Shown here: positions 43,300 to 51,118 of the stretch, in pieces
Position numbering within the stretch: position 1 is the first letter of the stretch
Layout: each line of letters opens with the position of its first letter
Assembly (NCBI GenBank): GCA_052436255.1
Contig: JBQVNP010000001.1
Span: 1-64,000 of the forward strand
DNA: 64,000 nt
Source of the DNA: Pelomonas sp052436255
GTDB taxonomy: Bacteria; Pseudomonadota; Gammaproteobacteria; Burkholderiales; Burkholderiaceae_C
Direction of reading: 5' to 3'
Notes under the pieces: generated by a model
Database searches by the model: none
The model's input: only the letters and a program-made list of their open reading frames with translations
Told to the model about the DNA's origin: nothing
Made by a program: the position numbers and the translations under genes

Positions 43300-43340
43300 T
43301 TGATCCAGCGCAAGTCGGCCGCCGCGGCGCTGCCTAGCAT
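43300..43340 (+). promoter_or_regulatory. FNR/ANR-type class II promoter of the DksA/TraR-cytochrome genes
   Basis: TTGATCCAGCGCAA (43300-43313) is followed after 21 bp by TAGCAT (43335-43340). The architecture is the same as upstream of the usp genes, with the box centred near -41.5. The inferred start near 43347 lies 45 nt before the zinc-finger gene. Confidence 0.7.
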
Positions 43341-43391
43341 GGGGCATCGCCGAGGTGCGGCGATGCCAAGCTCAGCAGAGGACCGAACAAG

Positions 43392-43763
43392 ATGGAACTC
43401 CAGACCCAAGCCCACCTGCCCATGCTGCGCCAGCTGCTGCTCTACCGCCAGACGGAGCTGCGCGCCGAGGTGCATGCGGCGCAGCTGGCGCGTCAACGTC
43501 AGGCAGAGCAGGGCGACAACCCCGAGGTGAGCGACCTCAAGGACGGCGCCGAGCGGATGCAGCGCCAGCAGACCGAGGACTTCCAGGCCGGGCGCGACCT
43601 GCGCGAACTGCAGGACGTCGACGATGCGCTGGGCCGCCTGGATGCCGGCACCTACGGTGACTGCGCCGACTGTGGCGAGGCCATTTCGGTCGCACGTCTG
43701 CAGGCCCTGCCGTTTGCGCGCCTGTGTGCGGGCTGCCAGGCAGCCCGGGAGCATCGGGCATGA
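43392..43763 (+). CDS. DksA/TraR-type zinc finger protein
   Basis: This 123-residue protein has a helical coiled-coil-like N-terminal half and a C-terminal C4 zinc finger (CADC...CAGC, near residues 90-114) with the GTYGDCADCGEAI core of the DksA/TraR family. These proteins enter the secondary channel of RNA polymerase or act as small regulators. The coiled-coil tip lacks an obvious DksA-type acidic pair in the usual place, so polymerase activity is uncertain. Its stop overlaps the start of the cytochrome gene. Confidence 0.85.
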   Translation: MELQTQAHLPMLRQLLLYRQTELRAEVHAAQLARQRQAEQGDNPEVSDLKDGAERMQRQQTEDFQAGRDLRELQDVDDALGRLDAGTYGDCADCGEAISVARLQALPFARLCAGCQAAREHRA

Positions 43764-44251
43764 AGGCGCCGCGTCGCCTTGGCCTCGCGACGTTGAGTGC
43801 GGCCACGCTGGCCGCCGTGGCCGCGGGTTGCGCGGTGGAGGTGCAGAACACCAAGCCCGCGCAGGCGCTGGCACGCGAGGCCCTGCCGGAGGGCCAGCGC
43901 TACGTCGGCTGGCGGGTCTTCCAGCAGAAATGCGCGACCTGCCACGGCACGGCGGCGACCGGTTCTGCCGCCGCCCCCGACCTGCTGCCGCGGCTGCGCG
44001 AGATGGGCTCGCACCAGTTCGCCAGCCTCGTGCTCAGGCGCTATGACTGGATCCTCGCCGCCGCGGAGTCCGACCCGCAGGCCGCAGGGCAGAGCGCCGT
44101 GGCCGAGAAGATCCTGCAAGGCCGGGAGGCGGCGCTGGTGATGCCGGCCTGGCAGGGCGACCCCATGGTCACGGCCCACATCATCGACCTCTACGCCTAT
44201 CTTGCGGCGCGCGCCGATGGCACCCAGGGACCGGGCCGGCCGGCTCGGTAG
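43760..44251 (+). CDS. Cytochrome c lipoprotein
   Basis: This 163-residue exported protein has a lipobox (AAVAAGC, Cys near residue 23), so it should be anchored to a membrane. It carries one haem-binding CATCH motif (about residue 59) and a probable distal Met ligand in VMPAW. It is a class I c-type cytochrome that could shuttle or accept electrons in the periplasm. It is translationally coupled (ATGA) to the zinc-finger gene and falls under the same FNR-type promoter. Confidence 0.85.
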   Translation: MKAPRRLGLATLSAATLAAVAAGCAVEVQNTKPAQALAREALPEGQRYVGWRVFQQKCATCHGTAATGSAAAPDLLPRLREMGSHQFASLVLRRYDWILAAAESDPQAAGQSAVAEKILQGREAALVMPAWQGDPMVTAHIIDLYAYLAARADGTQGPGRPAR

Positions 44252-44255
44252 CCAG

Positions 44256-44286
44256 CCGGCAGGCCGACCGTCAGCGCCGGTTTTTT
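44256..44286 (+). terminator. Possible terminator after the cytochrome gene
   Basis: CCGGC and GCCGG form a short stem with a 15-nt loop followed directly by TTTTTT. The long loop makes it a moderate candidate. Its place between the cytochrome stop and the next FNR-type promoter is appropriate. Confidence 0.45.
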
Positions 44287-44318
44287 CACGGCGCAGCCAC
44301 CGCCGCTCGCGGCGCTGT

Positions 44319-44360
44319 TTGATCTCACGCAAGGCTCTGTGCCATCGCGCTGGCTAGGCT
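44319..44360 (+). promoter_or_regulatory. FNR/ANR-type class II promoter of the RNase-adhP operon
   Basis: TTGATCTCACGCAA (44319-44332) is followed after 22 bp by TAGGCT (44355-44360), the same -10 hexamer seen at the usp promoter. The inferred start near 44367 lies just upstream of a 16-residue leader ORF and the beta-CASP RNase gene. Confidence 0.7.
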
Positions 44361-44385
44361 GGCGCAACTCAGCAAGGAGACCTCG

Positions 44386-44436
44386 ATGCCGAACACGCCG
44401 CGATATGAGTCAGCACGCCGCAGGGTGGCCCCATGA
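44386..44436 (+). CDS. Candidate 16-residue leader peptide
   Basis: An ATG with the best ribosome binding site of this area (AAGGAG, 6 nt spacing) opens a 16-codon frame beginning MPNTPRYESA. Its TGA overlaps the ATG of the beta-CASP RNase. The RNase start has no comparable Shine-Dalgarno, so the short frame probably delivers ribosomes to it by coupling. No sequence family is recognisable. Confidence 0.45.
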   Translation: MPNTPRYESARRRVAP

Positions 44437-45806
44437 GTGCGTCAGCTGGGCTCAGCCTGCGCTTTCTGGGCGCCACCGGCACGGTGACCGGTTCGCGCTA
44501 TCTCGTCGAATGGCAAGGCCGCCGCCTGCTGGTGGATTGCGGCCTGTTCCAGGGCCTCAAGCAGCTGCGCCTGCGCAACTGGGCGCCCTTCGCCGTGCCG
44601 GCCGCGTCTCTCGATGCGGTCGTGCTGACCCACGCCCACATCGACCACAGCGGCTTCCTGCCGCGCCTGGTCAGCGAGGGCTTTCGCGGGCCCATCCACG
44701 CCACGCCCGGCACCGCCGAGCTGCTGTCCATCCTGCTGCCCGACTCAGGTCGGCTGCAGGAGGAGGACGCGCGCTATGCCAACCGGCATGGCTTCAGCCG
44801 CCACACGCCGGCCCTGCCGCTCTACAGCGAAGCCCAGGCGCTGCAAAGCCTCAAGCAAGTGCGCCGGCACGAGTTCGGCCGCAGCTTCGACCCACTGCCC
44901 GGGCTGACGGCGGCCTTCAGCCATGCCGGCCACATCATCGGTGCGGCCAGCGTCCACCTGGCCACGGCGGCGGGGTCAATCAGCTTCTCGGGCGACCTGG
45001 GCCGGCCCGACGACCCGGTCATGCTGCCGCCGGCGCCAGCGCCGGATGCCGACATTGTCGTCATCGAGTCGACCTATGGCGACCGGCGCCACGCCGGCGC
45101 TCCCAGTGCCGACGCGCTCTGCGACGTCGTCGCCCGCACGGCCGCGCGCGGCGGCACGACGCTGATCCCGGCCTTCGCGGTGGGGCGGGCGCAGGCTATC
45201 CTGCATGCCCTGCTGCGCCTGAAGGCCGAGCGCCGCATTCCCGACCTGCCGCTCTACCTGAACAGCCCGATGGCCACGCAGGTCACGCGGCTGGTGCAGA
45301 GCCATGTCGACGAGCATCGCCTGACCGAGGCCGACCGGCGCGCCCTGGTCGAGAACGTGCGTTACGTGCGCACCGAAGACGAATCGCGCGCGCTCAACCG
45401 GCCGTCCTTCCCCAGCGTCATCGTCGCGGCCAGCGGCATGGCCACGGGCGGCCGCGTGCTGCATCACCTGGAGGCCCTGGCCCCCGACCCGCGCAACGCT
45501 GTCGTCTTCGTCGGCCACCAGGCCGCCGGAACGCGCGGCGCCACGCTGCTGGGTGGGGCTGAAAGCATCCGGATGCACGGCAAGTGGGTGCCGGTGCGCG
45601 CGCAGATCGCGGCCATCGACGGCATGTCCTCGCATGCCGACCAGGCGCAGCTGCTGGACTGGCTGGCCACGCTGAAGCGGCCGCCCCGCCATGTCTACCT
45701 GACGCACGGCGAGCCGCAGTCCGCCGACGCGCTGCGCCAGGCCATTGAGGAGCGCTTCGGCTGGCCCGCCTCCGTACCCGACTACCTCGACACCGTCACG
45801 CTCTGA
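44433..45806 (+). CDS. MBL-fold beta-CASP RNA exonuclease/endonuclease
   Basis: This 457-residue metallo-beta-lactamase/beta-CASP protein has the zinc motif LTHAHIDHSG (about residue 67), FSGDLGRPD, the beta-CASP segment IPAFAVGRAQ, the GMATGGRVLHHLE and VGHQAAGTRG loops, and the C-terminal YLTHGE. Family members (YSH1/CPSF73-like) cleave RNA. In related bacteria the gene often lies with universal stress and fermentation genes. It is followed 24 bp later by adhP, and both should come from the FNR-type promoter at 44319. Confidence 0.92.
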   Translation: MSASAGLSLRFLGATGTVTGSRYLVEWQGRRLLVDCGLFQGLKQLRLRNWAPFAVPAASLDAVVLTHAHIDHSGFLPRLVSEGFRGPIHATPGTAELLSILLPDSGRLQEEDARYANRHGFSRHTPALPLYSEAQALQSLKQVRRHEFGRSFDPLPGLTAAFSHAGHIIGAASVHLATAAGSISFSGDLGRPDDPVMLPPAPAPDADIVVIESTYGDRRHAGAPSADALCDVVARTAARGGTTLIPAFAVGRAQAILHALLRLKAERRIPDLPLYLNSPMATQVTRLVQSHVDEHRLTEADRRALVENVRYVRTEDESRALNRPSFPSVIVAASGMATGGRVLHHLEALAPDPRNAVVFVGHQAAGTRGATLLGGAESIRMHGKWVPVRAQIAAIDGMSSHADQAQLLDWLATLKRPPRHVYLTHGEPQSADALRQAIEERFGWPASVPDYLDTVTL

Positions 45807-45830
45807 TCTCGTTGCCCCCCAGGAGTTGCC

Positions 45831-46853
45831 ATGCCCACCATGAAAGCCGCCGTCGTTCGCGCCTACGGTGAACCGCTCAGTCTGGAGGAGGTGGCCATTC
45901 CCGATGTGCCGCCCGGGCAGATCCTCGTCAGGGTCGCGGCCTGCGGCGTCTGCCACACCGACCTGCATGCGGCCGACGGCGACTGGCCGGTCAAGCCGCC
46001 GCTGCCCTTCATTCCCGGCCATGAAGGCGTCGGCCATGTGGCGGCGCTGGGTGCGGGCGTCAAGAGCGTCCGCGAGGGCGACCGCGTCGGCGTGCCCTGG
46101 CTGCACACCGCCTGCGGCCATTGCGAGCATTGCCTGACCAGCTGGGAGACGCTCTGCGACGCGCAGCAGATGACGGGGTACACGGTCAACGGCAGCTTTG
46201 CCGAGTACGTGCTGGCCGATCCGGCCTATGTGGGCCACCTGCCGGCCAACGTCTCGTTCGAGTCGCTGGCGCCCATCCTCTGTGCCGGGGTCACGGTCTA
46301 CAAGGGGCTCAAGGTGCTGGACGCGCGCCCGGGCCAGTGGGTGGCCATCGTCGGCGTGGGTGGGCTCGGCCACTTGGCCGTGCAGTACGCGCGCGCCATG
46401 GGCTTTCACGTCGTCGCCGTCGACATCGACTCCGCCAAGCTCAAGCTCGCCGCCCAACTGGGCGCGGAGCTGTGCATCAACGCCGCCGAGGAGGACCCGG
46501 TGGCCCTGCTGCAGAAGCAGCTGCGCGGCGTGCACGGCGCCCTCGTCACCGCGGTGTCGCGCGAGTCCTTCAGCCAGTCGCTGGGCATGCTGCGCAAGCG
46601 TGGAACCATGTCCATGGTCGGTCTGCCGCCGGGCGACTTCGCGCTGCCGATCTTCGATGTCGTGCTGAACGCCAAGACCGTGCGCGGCTCCATCGTCGGC
46701 ACGCGCCAGGACCTCAACGAGGCCCTGCAGTTCGCCGCCGAAGGCCTGGTGCATGCCACCACGACGACACACCGGCTGGAGGACATCAACCGCATCCTCG
46801 ACGGCCTGCGCCATGGCCGCATCGAGGGCCGGGCAGTGCTGAGCTTCGCCTGA
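45831..46853 (+). CDS. adhP: Zinc-dependent alcohol dehydrogenase AdhP
   Basis: This 340-residue medium-chain dehydrogenase oxidises or forms small primary alcohols such as ethanol. The catalytic zinc site is CGVCHTDLHAADGDW plus GHEGVGHV. The structural zinc site is in CGHCEHCLTSWETLC, and the cofactor motif is GVGGLGHLAVQYA with an acidic residue (VAVDID) favouring NAD. It shares an operon with the beta-CASP RNase under a low-oxygen promoter, which supports a fermentative role. Confidence 0.94.
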   Translation: MPTMKAAVVRAYGEPLSLEEVAIPDVPPGQILVRVAACGVCHTDLHAADGDWPVKPPLPFIPGHEGVGHVAALGAGVKSVREGDRVGVPWLHTACGHCEHCLTSWETLCDAQQMTGYTVNGSFAEYVLADPAYVGHLPANVSFESLAPILCAGVTVYKGLKVLDARPGQWVAIVGVGGLGHLAVQYARAMGFHVVAVDIDSAKLKLAAQLGAELCINAAEEDPVALLQKQLRGVHGALVTAVSRESFSQSLGMLRKRGTMSMVGLPPGDFALPIFDVVLNAKTVRGSIVGTRQDLNEALQFAAEGLVHATTTTHRLEDINRILDGLRHGRIEGRAVLSFA

Positions 46854-47014
46854 ACTTCAGCCGGCTTTCGCGCCGAGCTGGCGCATCTGCCGGCGCCACT
46901 TCGCCACACCGGCCTCGCCCAGGCGGCCGCGCTGCCCCGGCGTCCGCGCTACGGCAGGTACACAACGCGCTGGTGACGAGTTCTCGCCCGCCGCCCGACC
47001 GAGCCGGCCCCTCC

Positions 47015-47512
47015 TCAGCGGTTGACGCTCAGGACCAGCGCCGCCTGCAGGATGCGGCAGCGCCTGAGGGCCGGTGGCAGGCTGGCGCCCAGGTCCTTGG
47101 TCAGGGCGGCGGTCGGGTGGCCAGGCATGGCCAACCCGAAGAAGACCGGAATGCGCGCGCCTTGCGCGATGCGGCGCACGAGGGCCTCGGGCAGGTGCTG
47201 GCATTCGATCGCGTCATAGAGCTCGCTGAGCAGCCTCGCCACGGCATCGATCTGCTCGGCGCTGCTGCTCTCGTCCAGCCCTGGTGCGACCAGGGAGACC
47301 TGGGCGCCCAGCGCCGTCGCGGCGGTGACGAAGTCGCGCTGGCCTTCGTCGCCTGGCGTCATCGTGAAGAGAGCCAGCCGCTTGCCCCGCAGTGGCTTGA
47401 GCTGGACGGCGTCCAGATCTGCCAGCGCGCGTGCCTGTGCCACCAGCGCGGTGGCGGTCAGCGGCGCGGTGAGATCGGCGTTGGGGGCGAGGTGACGGGC
47501 AAGGGAACACAT
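47015..47512 (-). CDS. Ornithine/aspartate carbamoyltransferase N-terminal-domain-like protein
   Basis: This 165-residue protein resembles only the carbamoyl-phosphate-binding half of carbamoyltransferases (LKPLRGKRLALFTMTPGDEG and LVRRIAQGARIPVFFGLAMPGHPTAAL). The STRT-type phosphate loop is replaced by TPGDEG, and the second domain is missing. It is unlikely to be a normal enzyme and may bind a ligand or regulate another transferase. An FNR-type promoter lies directly upstream. The inferred transcript start (about 47514) almost coincides with the ATG at 47512, so translation may be leaderless or begin at a downstream GTG. Confidence 0.6.
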   Translation of the reverse strand: MCSLARHLAPNADLTAPLTATALVAQARALADLDAVQLKPLRGKRLALFTMTPGDEGQRDFVTAATALGAQVSLVAPGLDESSSAEQIDAVARLLSELYDAIECQHLPEALVRRIAQGARIPVFFGLAMPGHPTAALTKDLGASLPPALRRCRILQAALVLSVNR

Positions 47513-47520
47513 GCGGCGTC

Positions 47521-47562
47521 AGCGTATCGAAGCGATAGGGCGCGCCCTTTGACCGAGGTCAA
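47521..47562 (-). promoter_or_regulatory. FNR/ANR-type class II promoter of the OTCase-like gene
   Basis: TTGACCGAGGTCAA (47549-47562) is a perfect palindrome of the FNR/CRP family with TTGAC half-sites. On the minus strand a TACGCT -10 element (47521-47526) follows after 22 bp. This is the fifth promoter of the same design in the 40-48 kb cluster. Confidence 0.6.
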
Positions 47563-47748
47563 CCCGTTTGAATGCTCGTTGGAGACCGATCTTCGGTGAC
47601 CGTTGGTTCGACGAGTGTTACGCACCGCCATCAGGCCACGCCACCGAAAGAGCACCATGCAGATGACTGCAGCACAACTCGCCATCGTCGAGACGCCAAC
47701 AGGTGGCGAACCTGGCCCATCGCCTGCCGCGGCGCGCTTCGCATGTCC

Positions 47749-48201
47749 TTAGCGACGGCGCGGAGGCAACTCCTGGCACGCTGCGTGGTCATGTGCGTGG
47801 CCGGCTCCCTGACTCTTGGGTTTCGTCCTCTTTGGAGAGCAGTCATGGCAACGCCCGTAAAGGGTCAGGTCATGATCCTCCACTGTGAAGCCAGGAGGAG
47901 CCAGAGCAGCCAAATTGCCGGGGCAAGCATCGACTTCGAACACGCGCTGGCAGGTCAGGCACTGGAAGTGGTGATGGTGTCCGCCACCGGCCACTTCGTA
48001 TCGAGCAACCTCGCCGGGCAGTAGTACCGAGCGCAGCTCGCCTTCTTCCATCAGCACACGCAAATTGCGATAGACGGTAGCCAGACTTAGACCAGGGGCG
48101 CCGGCTTCAGCAGCCTGCAGGATCTCTTGCGGCAGCAGCGGACGTGCAGCATCGGTAATTGCCTGCCGGATGGCCGTTCGCTGTCGGGTGTTGCGTTCCA
48201 T
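47749..48201 (-). CDS. zur: Fur-family regulator, probably Zur
   Basis: This 150-residue Fur-family repressor has a winged-helix N-terminal half (LSLATVYRNLRVLMEEGEL) and a metal-binding half with the HHHHF motif, CLTC and CHDC structural-zinc pairs, and a His-containing C-terminal tail (GHAHDHA). It is divergent from a TonB-dependent receptor and next to ZnuABC-like genes, which points to Zur (zinc) rather than iron control. A double palindrome lies in the shared intergenic region. Confidence 0.82.
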   Translation of the reverse strand: MERNTRQRTAIRQAITDAARPLLPQEILQAAEAGAPGLSLATVYRNLRVLMEEGELRSVLLPGEVARYEVAGGGHHHHFQCLTCQRVFEVDACPGNLAALAPPGFTVEDHDLTLYGRCHDCSPKRTKPKSQGAGHAHDHAACQELPPRRR

Positions 48202-48224
48202 GGGCTGAAGCTTAGCTTCGACAT

Positions 48225-48256
48225 TAATGCAAATGACTTCGCATTATGATTAATGC
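48225..48256. promoter_or_regulatory. Probable Zur operator (overlapping palindromes)
   Basis: Three alternating 6-bp half-sites TAATGC (48225), GCATTA (48241) and TAATGC (48251) form two overlapping inverted repeats with 10-bp and 4-bp spacers. They lie in the 75-bp divergent region between the Fur-family regulator and the receptor gene. The arrangement would allow one or two repressor dimers to control both directions. Confidence 0.65.
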
Positions 48257-48276
48257 ATTGCCACACCTCTGACATC

Positions 48277-50370
48277 ATGCTTTCTCGTCCGCTTCATCCT
48301 CTTGCGCTTGCCATCTCAACGCTCGTTGCAACGTTTGCGCAAGCCGAACCCGACGTAACTCTGCCGGCCGTAGAGGTTGTCGGGCGAACTGCGTCCGGGG
48401 CGTACCACGCCGGTGACGCCAGCGGCGCCAAGACGGAACTGCGGCTGCGAGAGCTGCCGCAGTCGGTGCGCGTCATGACGCGCCAGGCCATCGACGACCT
48501 CGGTGCCACCAAGCTTGACGACGTGCTGGACTACGTTGGCGGCGTATCTCGCCAGAACAACTTCGGCGGCCTCTGGGACAACATCGCCGTGCGCGGCCTC
48601 GCCGGCAATGAGAACTCCGGCATGGCCACGCTGCTGAACGGCTTCTCGTCCAACCGTGGTTTCAACGCTCCGCGTGATCTCGCGGGCGTCGAGCGCATCG
48701 AATTCCTCAAAGGGCCGGCCGCCGCGCTCTACGGCAGCAGCGAACCGGGTGGCACGCTGAACATCGTCTCCAAGCGCCCGCTCTGGCAGGCTGGCCATGC
48801 GCTGGAGGTCTACGCCGGCAGCTTCGGCCTCAAGCGCGCCGCGCTCGATAGCACCGGCCCGGTCAGCGCCGCGCTGGCCTACCGTCTGAACCTCGCCATC
48901 GAGGATCGTGACAGCTTCCGCGACCACGTCCAGGCACGCCGCGAAGTCATCGCGCCCGCCTTCAGCTGGAAGCTCGGCGCTGACACGACGCTGGACTACG
49001 CCGGCGAGCTGGTGCGTCACCGCACGCCGCTGGATCGCGGTGTCGTCGCGACGGCGGATGGCCGGCTGGGCGTCATCCCCCGTGAGCGCTTCCTCGGCGA
49101 GCCTGCGGACGGCGACGTGACGGTGGAAAACCGCACCCACCAGCTCATCCTGTCGCATGACTGGAACGCTGACTGGCGCAGTCGCATCGGCCTGTCCTCC
49201 CGTGAAACCTCGGTCCGCGGCTTTTCCACCGAACCGACCGCGCTGCAGCCCAGCGGCGTGCTGACGCGCCAGCGGCGCTCGCGCGACTTCGACTCCGAAG
49301 ACCTTGCGCTGCAGGCTGAGCTGCAGGGCCAGCTTCGCACCGGCAGCGTGTCCCATGAACTGCTGCTGGGCGCCGAGGCTTATCGCTTCGATATGGATTC
49401 GGTGATGCTGCGCGTCAACCCGACGAGCGCCAACCCTTACGCCATCGACATCTACCGGCCGGTCTACGGCCAGCCCCAGCCCACGCCGGCGGCCAATACC
49501 GACACGCTGGAACTGCAGCGCAACCATGCCTTCTATCTGCAGGATGCGGTCACTCTCGCACCTCAATGGCGACTGGTGGCCGGCGTGCGGGTGGACCACT
49601 ACCGCCAATCGCTGCGGAACCGCCGCAACAGCATGACGACACGCCAGGACCCGACGGCCACCTCGCCGCGGGTGGGCCTGAGCTGGCTGCCTGCGCCGCA
49701 ATGGACTGTCTACGCCAGCACCGGCCGTTCCTTCCGCCCCAATGTCGGCACGGACTTCGGCGGCCAAGGTTTCGCGCCCGAGAGCGGCCGTGTGCTGGAA
49801 CTCGGCAGCAAGTGGGAAAGCGCCGACCGCCGCATGGGGATCACGGCAGCGCTGTTCGACATCCGCAAGCGCAACGTGCTGACGGCAGACCCGGTCAACA
49901 CCGGCTTTTCCATTGCCGCGGGTGAAGTCGGCAGCCGAGGGCTTGAGGTCGACTTCGCTGGCCAGATCAGCACGCACTGGCGCGTCAATGCGAGCCTCGT
50001 TCTCAACGACGTGGAGGTCAGGCGCGACAACACGCTGCCGACCGGCACGCGTCTGCTGAATGTGCCGAAGGTGAACGGCAGCCTGTTGGCGGTCTACGAG
50101 GGCGTGGTCGGCAACGGCCAGCGGTTCGGCCTTGGCGGCGGCGTCACACATGTCGGCGCGCGAATCGGCCAGACCGCGACGAGCTTCGAGCTGCCGGACT
50201 ACACGACCGCCAAGTTGGTCGGTCACTGGCGCATCAGCCCGTCGCTGCGCGCGACGCTCGACGTGGACAACCTCTTCGACACCACCCACTACACCAGCTC
50301 CTACAGCCGCGTTTGGGTCACGCCCGGTGCGCCGCGCACCGTGACGCTGGGCCTGCAGGCCAAGTTCTGA
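48277..50370 (+). CDS. TonB-dependent outer membrane receptor (siderophore/metallophore type)
   Basis: This 697-residue outer membrane receptor has a signal peptide ending FAQA-EP, a TonB-box-like start, a plug domain (ELRLRELPQSVRVMTRQA, VRGLAGNENSG, GVERIEFLKGPAAALYG, SEPGGTLNIVSKRP) and a beta-barrel ending LGLQAKF with terminal Phe. It fits the siderophore-receptor class. Given the Zur-like regulator and ZnuABC nearby, the cargo is more likely zinc or a zinc-metallophore than ferric siderophore; this is inference. I chose the ATG at 48277 because the alternative at 48253 overlaps the operator. Confidence 0.88.
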   Translation: MLSRPLHPLALAISTLVATFAQAEPDVTLPAVEVVGRTASGAYHAGDASGAKTELRLRELPQSVRVMTRQAIDDLGATKLDDVLDYVGGVSRQNNFGGLWDNIAVRGLAGNENSGMATLLNGFSSNRGFNAPRDLAGVERIEFLKGPAAALYGSSEPGGTLNIVSKRPLWQAGHALEVYAGSFGLKRAALDSTGPVSAALAYRLNLAIEDRDSFRDHVQARREVIAPAFSWKLGADTTLDYAGELVRHRTPLDRGVVATADGRLGVIPRERFLGEPADGDVTVENRTHQLILSHDWNADWRSRIGLSSRETSVRGFSTEPTALQPSGVLTRQRRSRDFDSEDLALQAELQGQLRTGSVSHELLLGAEAYRFDMDSVMLRVNPTSANPYAIDIYRPVYGQPQPTPAANTDTLELQRNHAFYLQDAVTLAPQWRLVAGVRVDHYRQSLRNRRNSMTTRQDPTATSPRVGLSWLPAPQWTVYASTGRSFRPNVGTDFGGQGFAPESGRVLELGSKWESADRRMGITAALFDIRKRNVLTADPVNTGFSIAAGEVGSRGLEVDFAGQISTHWRVNASLVLNDVEVRRDNTLPTGTRLLNVPKVNGSLLAVYEGVVGNGQRFGLGGGVTHVGARIGQTATSFELPDYTTAKLVGHWRISPSLRATLDVDNLFDTTHYTSSYSRVWVTPGAPRTVTLGLQAKF

Positions 50371-50383
50371 ACGCGAGTCCGAC

Positions 50384-51118
50384 ATGAGTTCAACGACCAC
50401 CCCGCTGCTGGACGTCGCGGATGTCGCCGCCGGCTACAACGGCCTGGACATCCTCAATGGCCTGACGCTGCAGGTCGCGCCCGGCGAGATCTACGCTTTG
50501 CTCGGCGCCAACGGCGCCGGCAAGACGACGACGCTCAACCTGCTGCTGGGCTTCGTGCGCGCGCGCCGCGGCCGTGTGCGAGTAGGCGGCGTGGATCCCG
50601 CGCAGGACGCAGCGGCCGTTCGGCGCCAGGTGGCCTACATCCCGGAGAACGTCGCGCTGTATGAGCACCTGACCGCGCGCGAGAACCTGGACTACCTGCT
50701 GTTTCTTGCCGGCCAGCCGCAGGACGCTGCTGCCGTCGGCGCGGCGCTGTCAGGCGCGGGCTTGGACGCCGCCGCCCACGATCGCCGCGTGGCCGGCTTC
50801 TCCAAGGGCATGCGCCAGAAAGTCGCCATCGCGCTCGCTCTCGCCCGCCACGTGCCGGCGCTGCTGCTGGACGAGCCGACCTCCGGCCTCGACCCCCAGG
50901 CCGCCGCCGAGTTCAGCCGGCTGCTCGGGCTGCTGCGCGCGCGCAGCGTTGCCATCCTGATGGTCACGCACGACCTGCTTGGCGCCGCCGAGGTGGCCGA
51001 CCGCATCGGCTTCCTGCTGGCCGGACGGCTGGTGGAAGAAGTGCGGGCGTCGGGCTCCGACCGTTTCGATGTGCGCGCACTGCAGCGGCACTACGCCGCA
51101 GCGGAGGTCGGGGCATGA
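50384..51118 (+). CDS. ABC transporter ATPase (ABC-2 type exporter)
   Basis: This 244-residue ATPase has Walker A LLGANGAGKTTTLNLL, signature FSKGMRQKVAIALAL, Walker B LLLDEPTSGLD and a switch His in VTHD. It belongs to the NosF/CcmA-like group that pairs with ABC-2 permeases. It follows the receptor gene by 13 bp and overlaps the first DUF3526 permease by 4 bp. Confidence 0.92.
   Translation: MSSTTTPLLDVADVAAGYNGLDILNGLTLQVAPGEIYALLGANGAGKTTTLNLLLGFVRARRGRVRVGGVDPAQDAAAVRRQVAYIPENVALYEHLTARENLDYLLFLAGQPQDAAAVGAALSGAGLDAAAHDRRVAGFSKGMRQKVAIALALARHVPALLLDEPTSGLDPQAAAEFSRLLGLLRARSVAILMVTHDLLGAAEVADRIGFLLAGRLVEEVRASGSDRFDVRALQRHYAAAEVGA

Noticed and set aside
46857..47010. C-terminal gene remnant on the minus strand (ending VAKWRRQMRQLGAKAG) after adhP
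   Set aside because: The end looks protein-like, but I could not match it to a family and there is no upstream continuation; too weak to list.
47563..47748. Short plus-strand ORF of 31 codons between the OTCase-like gene and the Fur-family gene
   Set aside because: It has no clear ribosome binding site or coupling and no recognisable sequence; the gap otherwise shows no feature.
48253..48276. Earlier ATG for the TonB-dependent receptor
   Set aside because: It overlaps the third operator half-site and places polar residues before the signal peptide; the ATG at 48277 gives a normal leader.
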